Below are positions 1 through 9,181 of a DNA stretch of 30,422 bases, piece by piece; positions within the stretch are counted from its first letter, which is position 1, and every line of letters starts with the position of its first letter. The translations under genes were made by a program, and so were the position numbers. This DNA comes from JBAXAM01 sp037142515. Its GTDB lineage: Bacteria > Pseudomonadota > Gammaproteobacteria > UBA9339. The notes below the pieces were generated by a model that did not search any database, had not been told where the DNA came from, and worked only from the letters and a program-made list of their open reading frames with translations. The stretch covers positions 1 through 30,422 of the forward strand of contig JBAXAM010000015.1 in the NCBI GenBank assembly GCA_037142515.1. Reading direction: 5' to 3'.

Positions 1-2158
1 AGAGAGCTTCTTGCTCACCTTTAGCATTAATCAGTTGTCTAAAATATCCTTGCTTGTAAAACAACCCAACAGCGACTGTATGTACGGACAAATCCGACAT
101 TGCTTTAAGATAATCACCTGCAAGAATACCTAAACCACCAGAATAAATCGGTAAGCATTCAGCAATACCATATTCCATACAAAAATAAGCAATCGGATTT
201 GCAAAACTAACTGATTCAGTTTGCATGTAGCCAGTAAAATCGGCTGTAACTTTGTTGTACAACCATACGTAATCTTCATTATCAGCCGCAGCTTGCAGGG
301 CACGCGACGAAACCAAATTCAAAAAATGCACGGGATTATGGCGCACTTGTCCCCACAAAGCCGGATCAATTTTCTGAAATAGTGTTTTGGCTTCTTCATG
401 CCACGACCACCAAAAATTATAGGCAAGGACACGTAGTACCTTTATTTTTTCAGGCAAAACACACTCGTACTGAAATAAATGGAAGCGTGGTTTAGTAGCC
501 TCAGCTTCATGAATACTAGTAACATACACGTTATCCAAACCAGTAACATCGAATGTCGCACAAGCAAGTTTATTAAACTTGATAGCTCGCATATAAGCAT
601 CGATATAATCTTGATAAAACAATTTCCAATCTGCAAAATTGGCTACTTGCAAAGCTTTGGCACGAACACTAGCGCTATATGATTGATTTTGACCACGTCC
701 AACCACGGTTTGCAAATACTCACCCAAATAAGCAACAACTTTTTGCTCATTATAATCTTTGCGCTTTAATACAAATACAGCATCAACATAATCCCGCTTG
801 AGATTATTTATCCAGCAACCAAAACCGGATAAGTCAGTGGTAATTGTCGGGGTAGAAGAAGCAATACTTTCTAGTGGCGTATAACCCCACGGTTCATAAA
901 AAGAAGGAAAAATACTTAAATCACAAGCAGCAAGAATCTTATCATATGCAATGTCAAACACACCATCATCACCTTGTAAATAAGCATCTGAGAACACAAT
1001 ATGGATTTTATGCTCTGGTTTCTTCAAACCCAACTCATCACTTAATTTAATAATGCTGTCACTAGCAGGATAGTCAATCTTGTGCGTAGCTATGCCATTG
1101 GCTAAACCAGCAGTAAGCAAACTATCTTGCTTACTGCGCCAATTAGCTGCAATTAAAAAAAACACTACTATTGGCGGAGATTTTTCGGGCAAACTACTTT
1201 CCAACTGAGCTAAACTCCTCAGCAAGACATCAAAACCTTTATTATGAAACTCATAACGTCCAGAGGTAACCCACAGCAAAGCATTAACGTCTATCGACCG
1301 TCCAATTACAAGGCTTGCAACCTGTAATAATTTTGCTCGAACCTCCGACCTCTTAGCAAAAACAATCTCTCGGCTCTTTTGCTCAACATCTAAACCATTT
1401 AATACTATCTTGTCTGGATATTTGCCCAACATAACCCTGGCTTCTTCTGCAGTAACGCTGCTAACCACAGTAAAACAATCAGCTTCACGTGCAGTTGCTT
1501 TTTCTAATGAGTGTTTAGCAAAAACCTCGTGTTTTCGCGCTTCGGCCGCAGAGTCAAAAGTCGAAGGAAGATTATAAATTGTTTTATTATCTTGAGACAT
1601 AGCTCTACCCAAAACTGTAGCATGAGTAGTAAATACAGTGGCTATTTTATTAGCTCGCTTTTTTAAATAAAGCAATCCAGCACCACACATCCACTCATGG
1701 AAATGTGCAATTACTTGTTGCTCTTGGATCAACATTTCTTCAGCCAACGTATAAATTACCTCACCTGCGGCGGTTGAAAATAAAATTGGCTCCTGATAAT
1801 CATAATTGCTACCTAATGAATCAACCCCAAAATCAGACCACAAATTATAGAGCAAATCATCAATCTTATAACGCTGCTTGAACTCTACTAAAATAACAGT
1901 TGGTTTGCCTTCAGTATCCCAATAACCAACATGACATAAAATATTTTTTGCTATCAACTTCTTTTTAATGGCATCTAAAAATGGCGAAGACGACTCGACA
2001 AATTCCTTGTTCCTCTCATGCCATGGACCAATTAAAATATAATTATTACCAAAGTTTTTAATGACTTGCTTAAGCTTCGATTGTAATACCGTATAAATAC
2101 CACCTACTTTATTACAAACTTCCCAACTGACCTCAAATAAAAAATTATTGCTATTCAT
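1..2158 (-). CDS. GT3 glycogen synthase fused to alpha-glucan phosphorylase (GT35), C-terminus cut by window edge
   Basis: The reading frame is open from ATG 2158 to base 1 (719 codons) and has no stop, so the gene continues outside the window. Residues 1 to about 550 are a GT3 (eukaryote/Bacteroidetes-type, UDP-glucose) glycogen synthase: EVSWEVCNKVGGIYTVLQSK near the start, HFHEW at 152-156, GRYEF at 300-304, and the hallmark YEPWGYTPLE at 421-430 holding the two catalytic Glu. From about residue 565 the sequence becomes a GlgP-type alpha-glucan phosphorylase: YNFWWSWHEEA at 580, then LPIYSGGLGIL around 670 and FYKQGYFRQL close to base 1. The PLP lysine region is not in the window. The ATG overlaps the end of the GH57 gene by 8 nt and has an AGGTGA ribosome-binding site, so it is the last visible gene of the operon. 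Synthesis and phosphorolysis on one polypeptide is the striking point. Both family calls are firm; activity is inferred. Confidence 0.9.
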   Translation of the reverse strand, partial: MNSNNFLFEVSWEVCNKVGGIYTVLQSKLKQVIKNFGNNYILIGPWHERNKEFVESSSPFLDAIKKKLIAKNILCHVGYWDTEGKPTVILVEFKQRYKIDDLLYNLWSDFGVDSLGSNYDYQEPILFSTAAGEVIYTLAEEMLIQEQQVIAHFHEWMCGAGLLYLKKRANKIATVFTTHATVLGRAMSQDNKTIYNLPSTFDSAAEARKHEVFAKHSLEKATAREADCFTVVSSVTAEEARVMLGKYPDKIVLNGLDVEQKSREIVFAKRSEVRAKLLQVASLVIGRSIDVNALLWVTSGRYEFHNKGFDVLLRSLAQLESSLPEKSPPIVVFFLIAANWRSKQDSLLTAGLANGIATHKIDYPASDSIIKLSDELGLKKPEHKIHIVFSDAYLQGDDGVFDIAYDKILAACDLSIFPSFYEPWGYTPLESIASSTPTITTDLSGFGCWINNLKRDYVDAVFVLKRKDYNEQKVVAYLGEYLQTVVGRGQNQSYSASVRAKALQVANFADWKLFYQDYIDAYMRAIKFNKLACATFDVTGLDNVYVTSIHEAEATKPRFHLFQYECVLPEKIKVLRVLAYNFWWSWHEEAKTLFQKIDPALWGQVRHNPVHFLNLVSSRALQAAADNEDYVWLYNKVTADFTGYMQTESVSFANPIAYFCMEYGIAECLPIYSGGLGILAGDYLKAMSDLSVHTVAVGLFYKQGYFRQLINAKGEQEAL

Positions 2159-3425
2159 ATCTCACCTGAGCCCAGCGACGAAAGAAATCCCGGATCTGAT
2201 CAGCAAAGCTATATTTTTCCTCAGATTCTTGAATCTGCTTTTTCTTTTTAGCTATTTCTAAAGCAAAATCACAAATAATATTTTGATAATTAATATAAGC
2301 TTCATACGGATTATGATACGGATTAAAATATTTGTGCACATCACCATCAGCAGCATATTTAGTACACATGTAATAAAAATGATCCGAAGTTAAAAAACTA
2401 CGCCAAGTAGCCAACATTTCAGGATCGTGCAATGCATAAACATCTTGCTCTAAAGCATAAACAGCATGCAGGGCATCTTCCTGCAAATCATTACCACGCC
2501 AAGCGCTCAAATCTCGATCAACATCTGCCCACGACATAAAATAAGGAACATCCAATGAAGCAACTGGCTGCAAATTTTGCGTAACTTCAGATGGTGTCAT
2601 AAAAGTGTATTCTGGATGGCGTAAAACATAATCTGGCATATGCTTCAAAAACTCGAAAATTCCTGACTCTTGCCACTGATGCTCACCAAACGTTTCAAAA
2701 TCCATAAACAAGTTAACAACATCAGCCTGACCGTGCAATGCATGCAACCAATAAGCATATTTATCGGCATACACTGGGTACTCTGACCAAGTACGCTCCG
2801 AAAAACGAAAAGCAATATCATCTGTCAAATGATAGTTGCGCAATAATAATTTAAGCTGATTACAATCTTTGGGCTGATAAACAAAATTAGGACTACGCCA
2901 ACCTAAAATTTTATCAGCGCCTTCAGCCAAAATTGTTTTATAACCCAAAGACTCTACCACTTTAGCAAGTTCATTATTATAAATTAACTCAGTATTTCTA
3001 AAAGTAGTAACCTCATAATCAAATTCTTTTTTAATTAGCTCTCGATGTTCTGCTACCTGCCGCTTAAACTCATCTTGGGAAAATAAAAAACTTAAACTGT
3101 GATAATAGGTTTCATTAAGAAACTCTACCTGCTCAGTCGCAGCTAAACGCTTAAAAGAATCGAGGGTTTCGGGGCTGTAACGCTTACATTGTTCAAGAAA
3201 AACTCCTGACAATGAAAAAGCAATCTTGAATACATTTCTATGCTTTTTAATTAAATCTAAAAGCAATGCATTTGTCGGCAAATAACATTTATTTGCTACT
3301 TTAAGAAAAATTTCTCGGTTTGCCGTATCGTCTTCGTAATAATGATTTTTATCAATATCAAAATACGTATATTTTCTCAGCCTCTTTGGCTGATGCACCT
3401 GAAAGTATAAGCAAATTGTAACCAT
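2151..3425 (-). CDS. Glycoside hydrolase family 57, alpha-amylase-like
   Basis: A 424-residue GH57 protein acting on alpha-glucans. Motif 1 is HQP at 11-13; the nucleophile motif is FRNTE with Glu146; the acid/base motif is MDFETFGEH with Asp242. A C-terminal stretch with NPYHNPYEAYINY is usual in the amylase-like subgroup. The length fits alpha-amylase-type GH57 better than the longer GH57 branching enzymes, but branching or transferase activity cannot be excluded from sequence alone. It starts 17 nt after the GT4 gene with a GAGGG ribosome-binding site, and its 3' end overlaps the start of the synthase-phosphorylase gene. No signal peptide is visible, so it should act on cytoplasmic glycogen. 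Confidence 0.85.
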   Translation of the reverse strand: MVTICLYFQVHQPKRLRKYTYFDIDKNHYYEDDTANREIFLKVANKCYLPTNALLLDLIKKHRNVFKIAFSLSGVFLEQCKRYSPETLDSFKRLAATEQVEFLNETYYHSLSFLFSQDEFKRQVAEHRELIKKEFDYEVTTFRNTELIYNNELAKVVESLGYKTILAEGADKILGWRSPNFVYQPKDCNQLKLLLRNYHLTDDIAFRFSERTWSEYPVYADKYAYWLHALHGQADVVNLFMDFETFGEHQWQESGIFEFLKHMPDYVLRHPEYTFMTPSEVTQNLQPVASLDVPYFMSWADVDRDLSAWRGNDLQEDALHAVYALEQDVYALHDPEMLATWRSFLTSDHFYYMCTKYAADGDVHKYFNPYHNPYEAYINYQNIICDFALEIAKKKKQIQESEEKYSFADQIRDFFRRWAQVRYE

Positions 3426-3442
3426 TTTTCCCTCTTAACCAT

Positions 3443-4771
3443 TTAGGTCATTTTTTTATATAGTTCAATTATTTTTTCCGCTGTTCTGCCCCAGGTAATT
3501 TCCCGCAGTCCTTTTTGTTCATTAGCCAATGATTCTTGGCGCAGAGCCGGATATTCAAGTAGAGCTAAAACTTTTGCTGCCACATCTTCGGTATCCCAAA
3601 AATCAGAAACCAGCGTATGTTTTAATACTTCCGCTACACCAGACTGCTTGGTGATGATCGCAGGCACATTATAAGAAAGAGCTTCTAAGGCTGAAAGCCC
3701 GAATGGTTCTGACACGCTTGGCATCACATACACATCAGCTAATTGATAAATATCTCGCACCTGATCAGCATTAAGAAAACCGGTAAAATGAACGTTCTTA
3801 CCAATACGCAAACTGGCAGTACGCTCAATCATTTCTCTTGTTAAGTCTCCAGCGCCAGCCAGCACAAACTGTACATCGCTGCGTTTTTCCAAGACACGAC
3901 GCGCAATCTCGATAAAAAAATACGGGCCCTTTTGATGTGTCATCCGCCCTAAAAATAAAACCATTTTTGGTCTTGTATTATTTACTGCTGCCGAACCAGG
4001 ACTGCTATTACAGTAAATGCCATTATGCACAACTGTGATTTTTTCTGGTGCAATACCATAATATTGAATAATATTATTTTTGGTATATTGGCTCACTGCA
4101 ATTATTTGATCAGCCTGCTCCATACCATATTTTTCAATAGCAAAAATTCTTCTATCAATCCATAAACCACTACGATCTGTCTCTAGCGCATGAATATGCA
4201 GTACCATTGGCTTATGACTATAACGCCTAGCCTCTAAAGCAGCTAACATAGTCAACCAGTCGTGCGCATGAATTATATTATGCTCTATATCTTTAGCCAG
4301 ACTACCGGCAATTAAAGCATATCGAAATACTTCTACTAATAAATTTACACCGTATTTTCCAGTTATTCTTGCATCAGACATTTGCGCTTCGGCCGTAGCC
4401 ATTGCCATTGCTTTCAATTCTGTCGGTAAATGCATCTTTGCTAGTAATGCAAAAAAATCTTGTAATGTCTCATTACAAAGAAATCGCTTAAAATCTTTAG
4501 CTGATATATAAGGAGATAAATAAGTAGCAACTTCAGGATATTTAATATTAACAACACCTTCAAGTTCTGGATCATCTGCAATAATTAAATTATCACATCC
4601 AATTAAATTAATATTATCAATATCAGAATTGGCAACCGTCTGCGGCAAAATCAGCGTCAAATCAATGTTTCTTTTAGCCAGTTCTTTTACAATAGCATAA
4701 CATGCGACCCCCAAGCCGCCACTGATCCTTGGGGGAAATTCCCAGCCATACATTAGTACCTTTATAGCCAT
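3443..4771 (-). CDS. GT4-family glycosyltransferase, probable glucan (glycogen) synthase
   Basis: A 442-residue GT-B fold enzyme. The N-terminal GGLG loop is at 18-21 (WEFPPRISGGLG), HAHDW at 168-172, the donor-phosphate Lys in GRMTHQKG near 281, and the retaining GT4 E-x7-E motif EPFGLSALE at 355-363. The start resembles glycogen/starch synthases. Placed between a debranching enzyme and a GH57 amylase, it most likely extends or primes alpha-glucan, but its donor (ADP- or UDP-glucose) cannot be told from the sequence. It begins 2 nt after the debranching-enzyme stop, so translation is probably coupled. It would be a second glucosyltransferase beside the GT3 enzyme in the same operon. Confidence 0.85.
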   Translation of the reverse strand: MAIKVLMYGWEFPPRISGGLGVACYAIVKELAKRNIDLTLILPQTVANSDIDNINLIGCDNLIIADDPELEGVVNIKYPEVATYLSPYISAKDFKRFLCNETLQDFFALLAKMHLPTELKAMAMATAEAQMSDARITGKYGVNLLVEVFRYALIAGSLAKDIEHNIIHAHDWLTMLAALEARRYSHKPMVLHIHALETDRSGLWIDRRIFAIEKYGMEQADQIIAVSQYTKNNIIQYYGIAPEKITVVHNGIYCNSSPGSAAVNNTRPKMVLFLGRMTHQKGPYFFIEIARRVLEKRSDVQFVLAGAGDLTREMIERTASLRIGKNVHFTGFLNADQVRDIYQLADVYVMPSVSEPFGLSALEALSYNVPAIITKQSGVAEVLKHTLVSDFWDTEDVAAKVLALLEYPALRQESLANEQKGLREITWGRTAEKIIELYKKMT

Positions 4772-4773
4772 GA

Positions 4774-6726
4774 CTACTTATCCAAACCAAGCACATAAGT
4801 CAGACGCAATATTTCTGCCACGCTCCACGCCTGACTAATACAACCATTTGGTTGATGCGGATGGTTACCTGAAAAAATTTCAGCAATGCTACCGATACCA
4901 TATTCAGCTAAGTGTTCCTGTAGTGCTACCAAACAAGGCTTAATAATTTCTAAAACTTTACGTCGATCAGATGTCGTTCGCAGCAAGCTTTCCACAAAAG
5001 CCCCAAGCAACCATGGCCACACCGTACCATTGTGATAAGCCAGATCACGCGCGGCTTGATCGCCATTATAAAAACCAATATATCCTGCTTCATTAGGAGC
5101 AAGCGTACGCAATCCATATGGAGTCAACAAATTGTTTTTTACTGCCTCTACAATATTAACTGCCATTTTTACCGATAATGGAGAATACGGTAATGAAACT
5201 GCAAAAATCTGATTGGGTCTAAGTGCCGCGTTTTTTTCTTCAGCATTTACAAAATCATATAAATATTTTTTTTCTTCGCACCAAAAAGTTTCATAAAAGC
5301 TAGTTTTAATGCTTAATAAAATTGCTTTTAGTTCCTGAGCAATTGGGTCTGCAAGCAAAGTAGCTAATTCATCCATAAACGCGAGCATATTAAACCATAA
5401 GGCATTCACTTCAACTTGCAGCCCGTAACGCGGCGTTACGGGCTTGCCATTAACAACAGCATCCATCCAAGTAAGATTTATTTCAGGACTACCAGCAAAC
5501 AATAAGCCGTCTGCTTGCATTTTAATATAGTGCAATGTACCGCTTTTATAAAAAGTGAAAATATTTTTAAGTGTTGGCCAAAAGCATGTTTCTATCGCCT
5601 TTAAATTCTTTGTTTTCAAATAATATTGCTGCAATGCCCAAGCAAACCACAAGCTCGCATCTACTGAATTATAAGCGTTCTCTTCTTTGGTCTTACCCAA
5701 ATAATTAGGAATCAGCCCTTGTTTCTCATGCCAAGCGAAAGTTTTAAGAATTTCTAAGCACAAATCTTCTTGCCCCAAATAAAGCGTAAGCCCAGGCAAA
5801 GAAATCATTGTGTCTCGCCCCCACTCCAAGAACCAATGGTATCCAGCAACAACTGCGTTTTTAGTAATAAAAGATTGTCCAGTTATTTTCAACTGCTGTT
5901 GCAAAACACTGCCGCTAGTCTCTGCAATCTTTTTAGTACGACGCTGCATTTCTTGCTGCCATTTCAAAGCTAGAGCTGGAGGTTGTTCTATTAGGCTACA
6001 AGAAAAAATAATTTCGCTTTCAATGTCAAATTCTGAAAAAGTAATAACTCCAGGTGAAAATAAATCTTCTTGGAAATCGTACCCGCGATCTTTTTCTTGA
6101 TTATATATAAAGTTGCGATACCAAAGTGCTTGAGGTAAAAAATAATTATATTTAGCGTTTGTCTGAAAAAATAATACTGGCATGCCTTCGTAGGGCTCAT
6201 AACTAAAGCCTGTACTAAGCCGCTTAATTTTTTGCTTAAGAGAAGAATTTTCGTGCTGTAGCTTATGAAAATCCCTACAAGCAAGTAGTGGACGTAATTT
6301 AATTTTGGTCTTTTCGCTCTCACCGCTAATTTTGTATTTAAATAAAACGGTATTTTCTTCGTAGAGCAGCAAAATTTCTTTGATTAAAATAAGATTACCA
6401 AACTGAAAACGCCAAGAAGGATTAGTAGCAACAGCAAACTCTTGTAAATTAGCAAAACTTCCGTCTTGCAGAAAATTAGGATAGTTATTGGCAGTTAAAA
6501 AATTTTCTTGGTCATCCTGTATTAACACATCTTCAAGTTTGCTAAGTAACACATATTTATTCGGTAAATTATCAAGCCTGCTAACCAAGAATCCGTGATA
6601 CTTACGCGTATGACAATTGATACTGGTGCTAGAGGAATAACCACCTAATCCGTTAGTTTCAAGCCATTCTATAGACTGCGCTTTTTCAAGCGATCTATCT
6701 GTACTCTTACGATAGCAAAAATCCAT
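4774..6726 (-). CDS. Glycogen debranching enzyme (amylo-alpha-1,6-glucosidase, GH133 type)
   Basis: A 650-residue archaeal/bacterial-type debranching enzyme. The N-terminal beta-sandwich domain carries the signature ETNGLGGYSSSTSI at 23-36 and TRKYHGFLVSR. The C-terminal (alpha/alpha)6 domain carries FLEWGRDTMISLPGL at 299-313, WMDA with putative catalytic acid Asp422, YHNGTVWPWLLG at 564-575 and IAEIFSG with putative catalytic base Glu616. It removes alpha-1,6 glucosyl stubs left by phosphorylase, which matches the phosphorylase domain encoded downstream. It is the first gene of the glycogen operon; the ATG follows a GGGAG ribosome-binding site and a canonical promoter. Length is normal for the family and the frame is intact. 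Confidence 0.92.
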   Translation of the reverse strand: MDFCYRKSTDRSLEKAQSIEWLETNGLGGYSSSTSINCHTRKYHGFLVSRLDNLPNKYVLLSKLEDVLIQDDQENFLTANNYPNFLQDGSFANLQEFAVATNPSWRFQFGNLILIKEILLLYEENTVLFKYKISGESEKTKIKLRPLLACRDFHKLQHENSSLKQKIKRLSTGFSYEPYEGMPVLFFQTNAKYNYFLPQALWYRNFIYNQEKDRGYDFQEDLFSPGVITFSEFDIESEIIFSCSLIEQPPALALKWQQEMQRRTKKIAETSGSVLQQQLKITGQSFITKNAVVAGYHWFLEWGRDTMISLPGLTLYLGQEDLCLEILKTFAWHEKQGLIPNYLGKTKEENAYNSVDASLWFAWALQQYYLKTKNLKAIETCFWPTLKNIFTFYKSGTLHYIKMQADGLLFAGSPEINLTWMDAVVNGKPVTPRYGLQVEVNALWFNMLAFMDELATLLADPIAQELKAILLSIKTSFYETFWCEEKKYLYDFVNAEEKNAALRPNQIFAVSLPYSPLSVKMAVNIVEAVKNNLLTPYGLRTLAPNEAGYIGFYNGDQAARDLAYHNGTVWPWLLGAFVESLLRTTSDRRKVLEIIKPCLVALQEHLAEYGIGSIAEIFSGNHPHQPNGCISQAWSVAEILRLTYVLGLDK

Positions 6727-6752
6727 ATCCGCAACTCCCTAATTTGGATTGA

Positions 6753-6782
6753 ATTATAGCATTAAAATCAATACAATATCAA
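6753..6782 (-). promoter_or_regulatory. Sigma-70 promoter of the glycogen operon
   Basis: On the minus strand there is a -35 box TTGATA (6782-6777), an 18-nt spacer and a perfect -10 box TATAAT (6758-6753). The -35 box overlaps the era stop codon, so the glycogen operon is transcribed independently of era although it lies directly downstream. The expected start is near 6746, leaving a short leader with the ribosome-binding site. Confidence 0.7.
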
Positions 6783-7675
6783 TCTTCATACCCAAACTGT
6801 TGCAACAGCGTTTTATCATCGGTCCAACCACTTTTTACTTTAACCCAAAGCCTTAAAAAAACCTTCTGAGCAAATAGCTCTTCCATATCCTTGCGCGCTA
6901 ATGTACCAACTTTTTTTAACACATCACCATCCTTCCCAATAATAATAGCTTTTTGTCCATCACGCTCAACATAAATTGTAGCCGCAATATGCATTATATT
7001 TTGCTGCACTACCATCTGATCAACTACAACTGAAATAGCATATGGTAACTCCTGGCCCAAAAAACGCGTTAGTTTTTCTCTAATACTTTCAGCAACCAAA
7101 AATTTATTATCACGATCGGTTAGTTGCTCTGAAGGAAAATAAAATGGACTTTCTGGTAATAGTTTTTGCACAGCTTTTTCCAACGACAAAACATTAGTAC
7201 CATCTTGTGCTGATATGGGAATTATTGTATTAAACTCGCGTTTTTGCCCAATAACTTTTATACATTCAAGCAACTGCTCTTTTTGCGCCACAACATCAAT
7301 TTTATTAATAACTAAAATTATTGGGCAATGGGCTTGTTGCAGAATTTGCAAAACCATCTCATCTTCTTTGTGCCAAATAGTTCCTGCTACCATAAAAACA
7401 ATTACATCAACATCAGATAGCGTACTAAGCGCCGCTTTATTCATATAGCGATTTAACATACGCTCATTTTTATTATGTATACCAGGAGTGTCTACGTATA
7501 TAGTTTGAAAATTACCAGTGGTTTTAATACCGAGAATTTTGTGCCGCGTTGTTTGCGGTTTACGCGAAGTAATACTGATTTTCTTCCCCAAAATTCTATT
7601 GAGCAAAGTCGACTTACCAACATTGGGCCGACCAATAATGGCAACATAACCGGCACGGGTTGTAGATATATTCAT
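6779..7675 (-). CDS. era: GTPase Era
   Basis: A 298-residue essential GTPase that binds the 3' end of 16S rRNA during 30S assembly. G1 is GRPNVGKS at 15-22, G3 DTPG at 62-65, and G4 NKID at 124-127. The C-terminal KH RNA-binding domain has GKDG at 247-250. Length equals the family norm. The ATG overlaps the rnc stop by one base (TAATG), the usual coupled rnc-era arrangement. The next gene downstream is the unrelated glycogen operon rather than the common recO. Confidence 0.97.
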   Translation of the reverse strand: MNISTTRAGYVAIIGRPNVGKSTLLNRILGKKISITSRKPQTTRHKILGIKTTGNFQTIYVDTPGIHNKNERMLNRYMNKAALSTLSDVDVIVFMVAGTIWHKEDEMVLQILQQAHCPIILVINKIDVVAQKEQLLECIKVIGQKREFNTIIPISAQDGTNVLSLEKAVQKLLPESPFYFPSEQLTDRDNKFLVAESIREKLTRFLGQELPYAISVVVDQMVVQQNIMHIAATIYVERDGQKAIIIGKDGDVLKKVGTLARKDMEELFAQKVFLRLWVKVKSGWTDDKTLLQQFGYED

Positions 7676-8352
7676 TAAATTAGTTTATCTCGCTTAATTT
7701 TTGCCAACATCTTTTCTGCAGCATCACGCTGCGCACGACGTTTATTTGGGCCGATACCAATTGTCGCTTCATCAACACCAAAAACCATACACTTAATAGT
7801 GAAAATTTGGGAGTGTGATACGCCAATAGTTGAATCTACAACGTAAGTTGGCAGAGGTAATTTGCGCATTTGTAATAGTTCTTGAAGAAGGGTTTTGGGG
7901 TCTTTTTGCGCAACACCAGCAGCCGCATCAAGCCGCGTTGCAAACCAACCTACAACACAGCGCTGCACTACCTGAAAGCCTCCATCCAAATACATCGCAC
8001 CGATAATTGCTTCCATAGCATCAGCAAGAATTGATTTGCGCCTAGCACCACCACTCTTAAGCTCACCCAAACCAAACTGTAAATAATCTCCAATCTGAAG
8101 CTCGCCAGCCAAATCGGCCAACACTTCACCATTTACTAAATTAGCGCGCAGGCGACTCAAATCTCCCTCTTTCATATCTGGATAGCGATGGTATAACTCA
8201 GCCGCAATAGTAAAATTCAACGCTGCATCACCTAAAAACTCTAGGCGCTCATTACTGATCTTACCCATACTACGATGGCGCAAAGCACGCTCTAGCAACC
8301 CTAGATTATGAAAACAATAGCCTAACTTTTTAAAAATGGCTTCCCGCTGCAT
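7675..8352 (-). CDS. rnc: Ribonuclease III
   Basis: A 225-residue double-strand-specific endoribonuclease for rRNA processing. The signature NERLEFLGDA is at 34-43, with catalytic-site Glu38 and Asp42; the second half-site is ADAMEAIIGA with Asp111 and Glu114. A C-terminal dsRNA-binding domain ends in KRRAQRDAAEKML. The ATG lies 7 nt after the lepB stop in a run of T with no Shine-Dalgarno sequence, so expression probably depends on coupling to lepB. Confidence 0.97.
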   Translation of the reverse strand: MQREAIFKKLGYCFHNLGLLERALRHRSMGKISNERLEFLGDAALNFTIAAELYHRYPDMKEGDLSRLRANLVNGEVLADLAGELQIGDYLQFGLGELKSGGARRKSILADAMEAIIGAMYLDGGFQVVQRCVVGWFATRLDAAAGVAQKDPKTLLQELLQMRKLPLPTYVVDSTIGVSHSQIFTIKCMVFGVDEATIGIGPNKRRAQRDAAEKMLAKIKRDKLI

Positions 8353-8359
8353 AAAAAAA

Positions 8360-9130
8360 TTATTTAATTTTTTTGCCTATTCGCTCCCACCGCACTTTCA
8401 CGCCTTCAGAATCCCAACTCATCCATATCCCAAGCGCCTTACCAATTAAGTTTTTTTCCGACACAAAGCCCCAATAGCGACTATCATTACTACTATCACG
8501 ATTATCACCCATCATAAAATAAGACCCGGCTGGCACCACAACATCAATTTTCTCCCATTCCTTACCAGTCTTAATAAAAATTTTATGCTCCACATTGTCT
8601 AATTTCTCAATCCTAACCTGAACTGGTGTAAAAAATTTATCTTCTGCATCTAAATCCATACCTGCAGGTGTTTGCAACATCTGACGACCATTGATAGTCA
8701 AAATTTTATCTTTATAAACTATGCGATCTCCTGGCAGACCAATAACCCGTTTAACTAAAATAAGAGTATCCACGGGAGAACGAAATAGGGCAATATCTCC
8801 ACGCTTGGGCACACCTAGGCTGAAAATTTTAGCGTTTAAAACTGGAAATCTTAACCCATAAGCAAATTGATTAACTACAATAAAATCCCCAGGCAAAATC
8901 GTTGGCTCAAGCGAACCAGTAGGAACACGATAAGGTTGAATCAAAAACGAACGAATCAACCACACGAGCAAAAGCATAGGAAAAAACGACCGCGCATATT
9001 CGATGACTAATGGCTGGCTTTTGTGAGCAGCACGTTTTTTCGCCAAAAACAAAACGTCAACTAGTGCAACCACACCACTGATAAATACCAATGCCGTTAA
9101 AATAAAAGGCAAATCGAAAGAAAAGTTCAT
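8360..9130 (-). CDS. lepB: Signal peptidase I
   Basis: Type I signal peptidase of 256 residues from ATG 9130. A TTG start 4 codons upstream is possible but puts the AAGG sequence in the wrong place, and the ATG protein begins like other LepB proteins. Two N-terminal membrane segments lie near 8-29 and 46-65. Catalytic Ser73 is in VPTGSLEPT and the catalytic lysine is Lys127 in LVKRVIGLPGD; GDNRDSSNDSRYWGFV is box E. It cleaves Sec/Tat signal peptides at the outer face of the inner membrane. It lies in the usual lepB-rnc-era order, but is separated from lepA by a toxin-antitoxin pair. Confidence 0.95.
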   Translation of the reverse strand: MNFSFDLPFILTALVFISGVVALVDVLFLAKKRAAHKSQPLVIEYARSFFPMLLLVWLIRSFLIQPYRVPTGSLEPTILPGDFIVVNQFAYGLRFPVLNAKIFSLGVPKRGDIALFRSPVDTLILVKRVIGLPGDRIVYKDKILTINGRQMLQTPAGMDLDAEDKFFTPVQVRIEKLDNVEHKIFIKTGKEWEKIDVVVPAGSYFMMGDNRDSSNDSRYWGFVSEKNLIGKALGIWMSWDSEGVKVRWERIGKKIK

Positions 9131-9152
9131 TGTCCACACCAACCTTAATTTA

Positions 9153-9181
9153 ATTTTATAAGTACACTAAAAGCTATGCAA
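9153..9181 (-). promoter_or_regulatory. Possible internal promoter for lepB-rnc-era
   Basis: On the minus strand, TTGCAT (9181-9176), a 17-nt spacer and TAAAAT (9158-9153) lie across the 3' end of the MNT gene. This could keep lepB-rnc-era transcribed independently of the TA pair. Both boxes are imperfect. Confidence 0.35.

Noticed and set aside
5810..6323. ORFs of about 100 codons on both strands inside the debranching-enzyme gene
   Set aside because: They are shadows of a gene with continuous family similarity; their translations show no recognisable motif.
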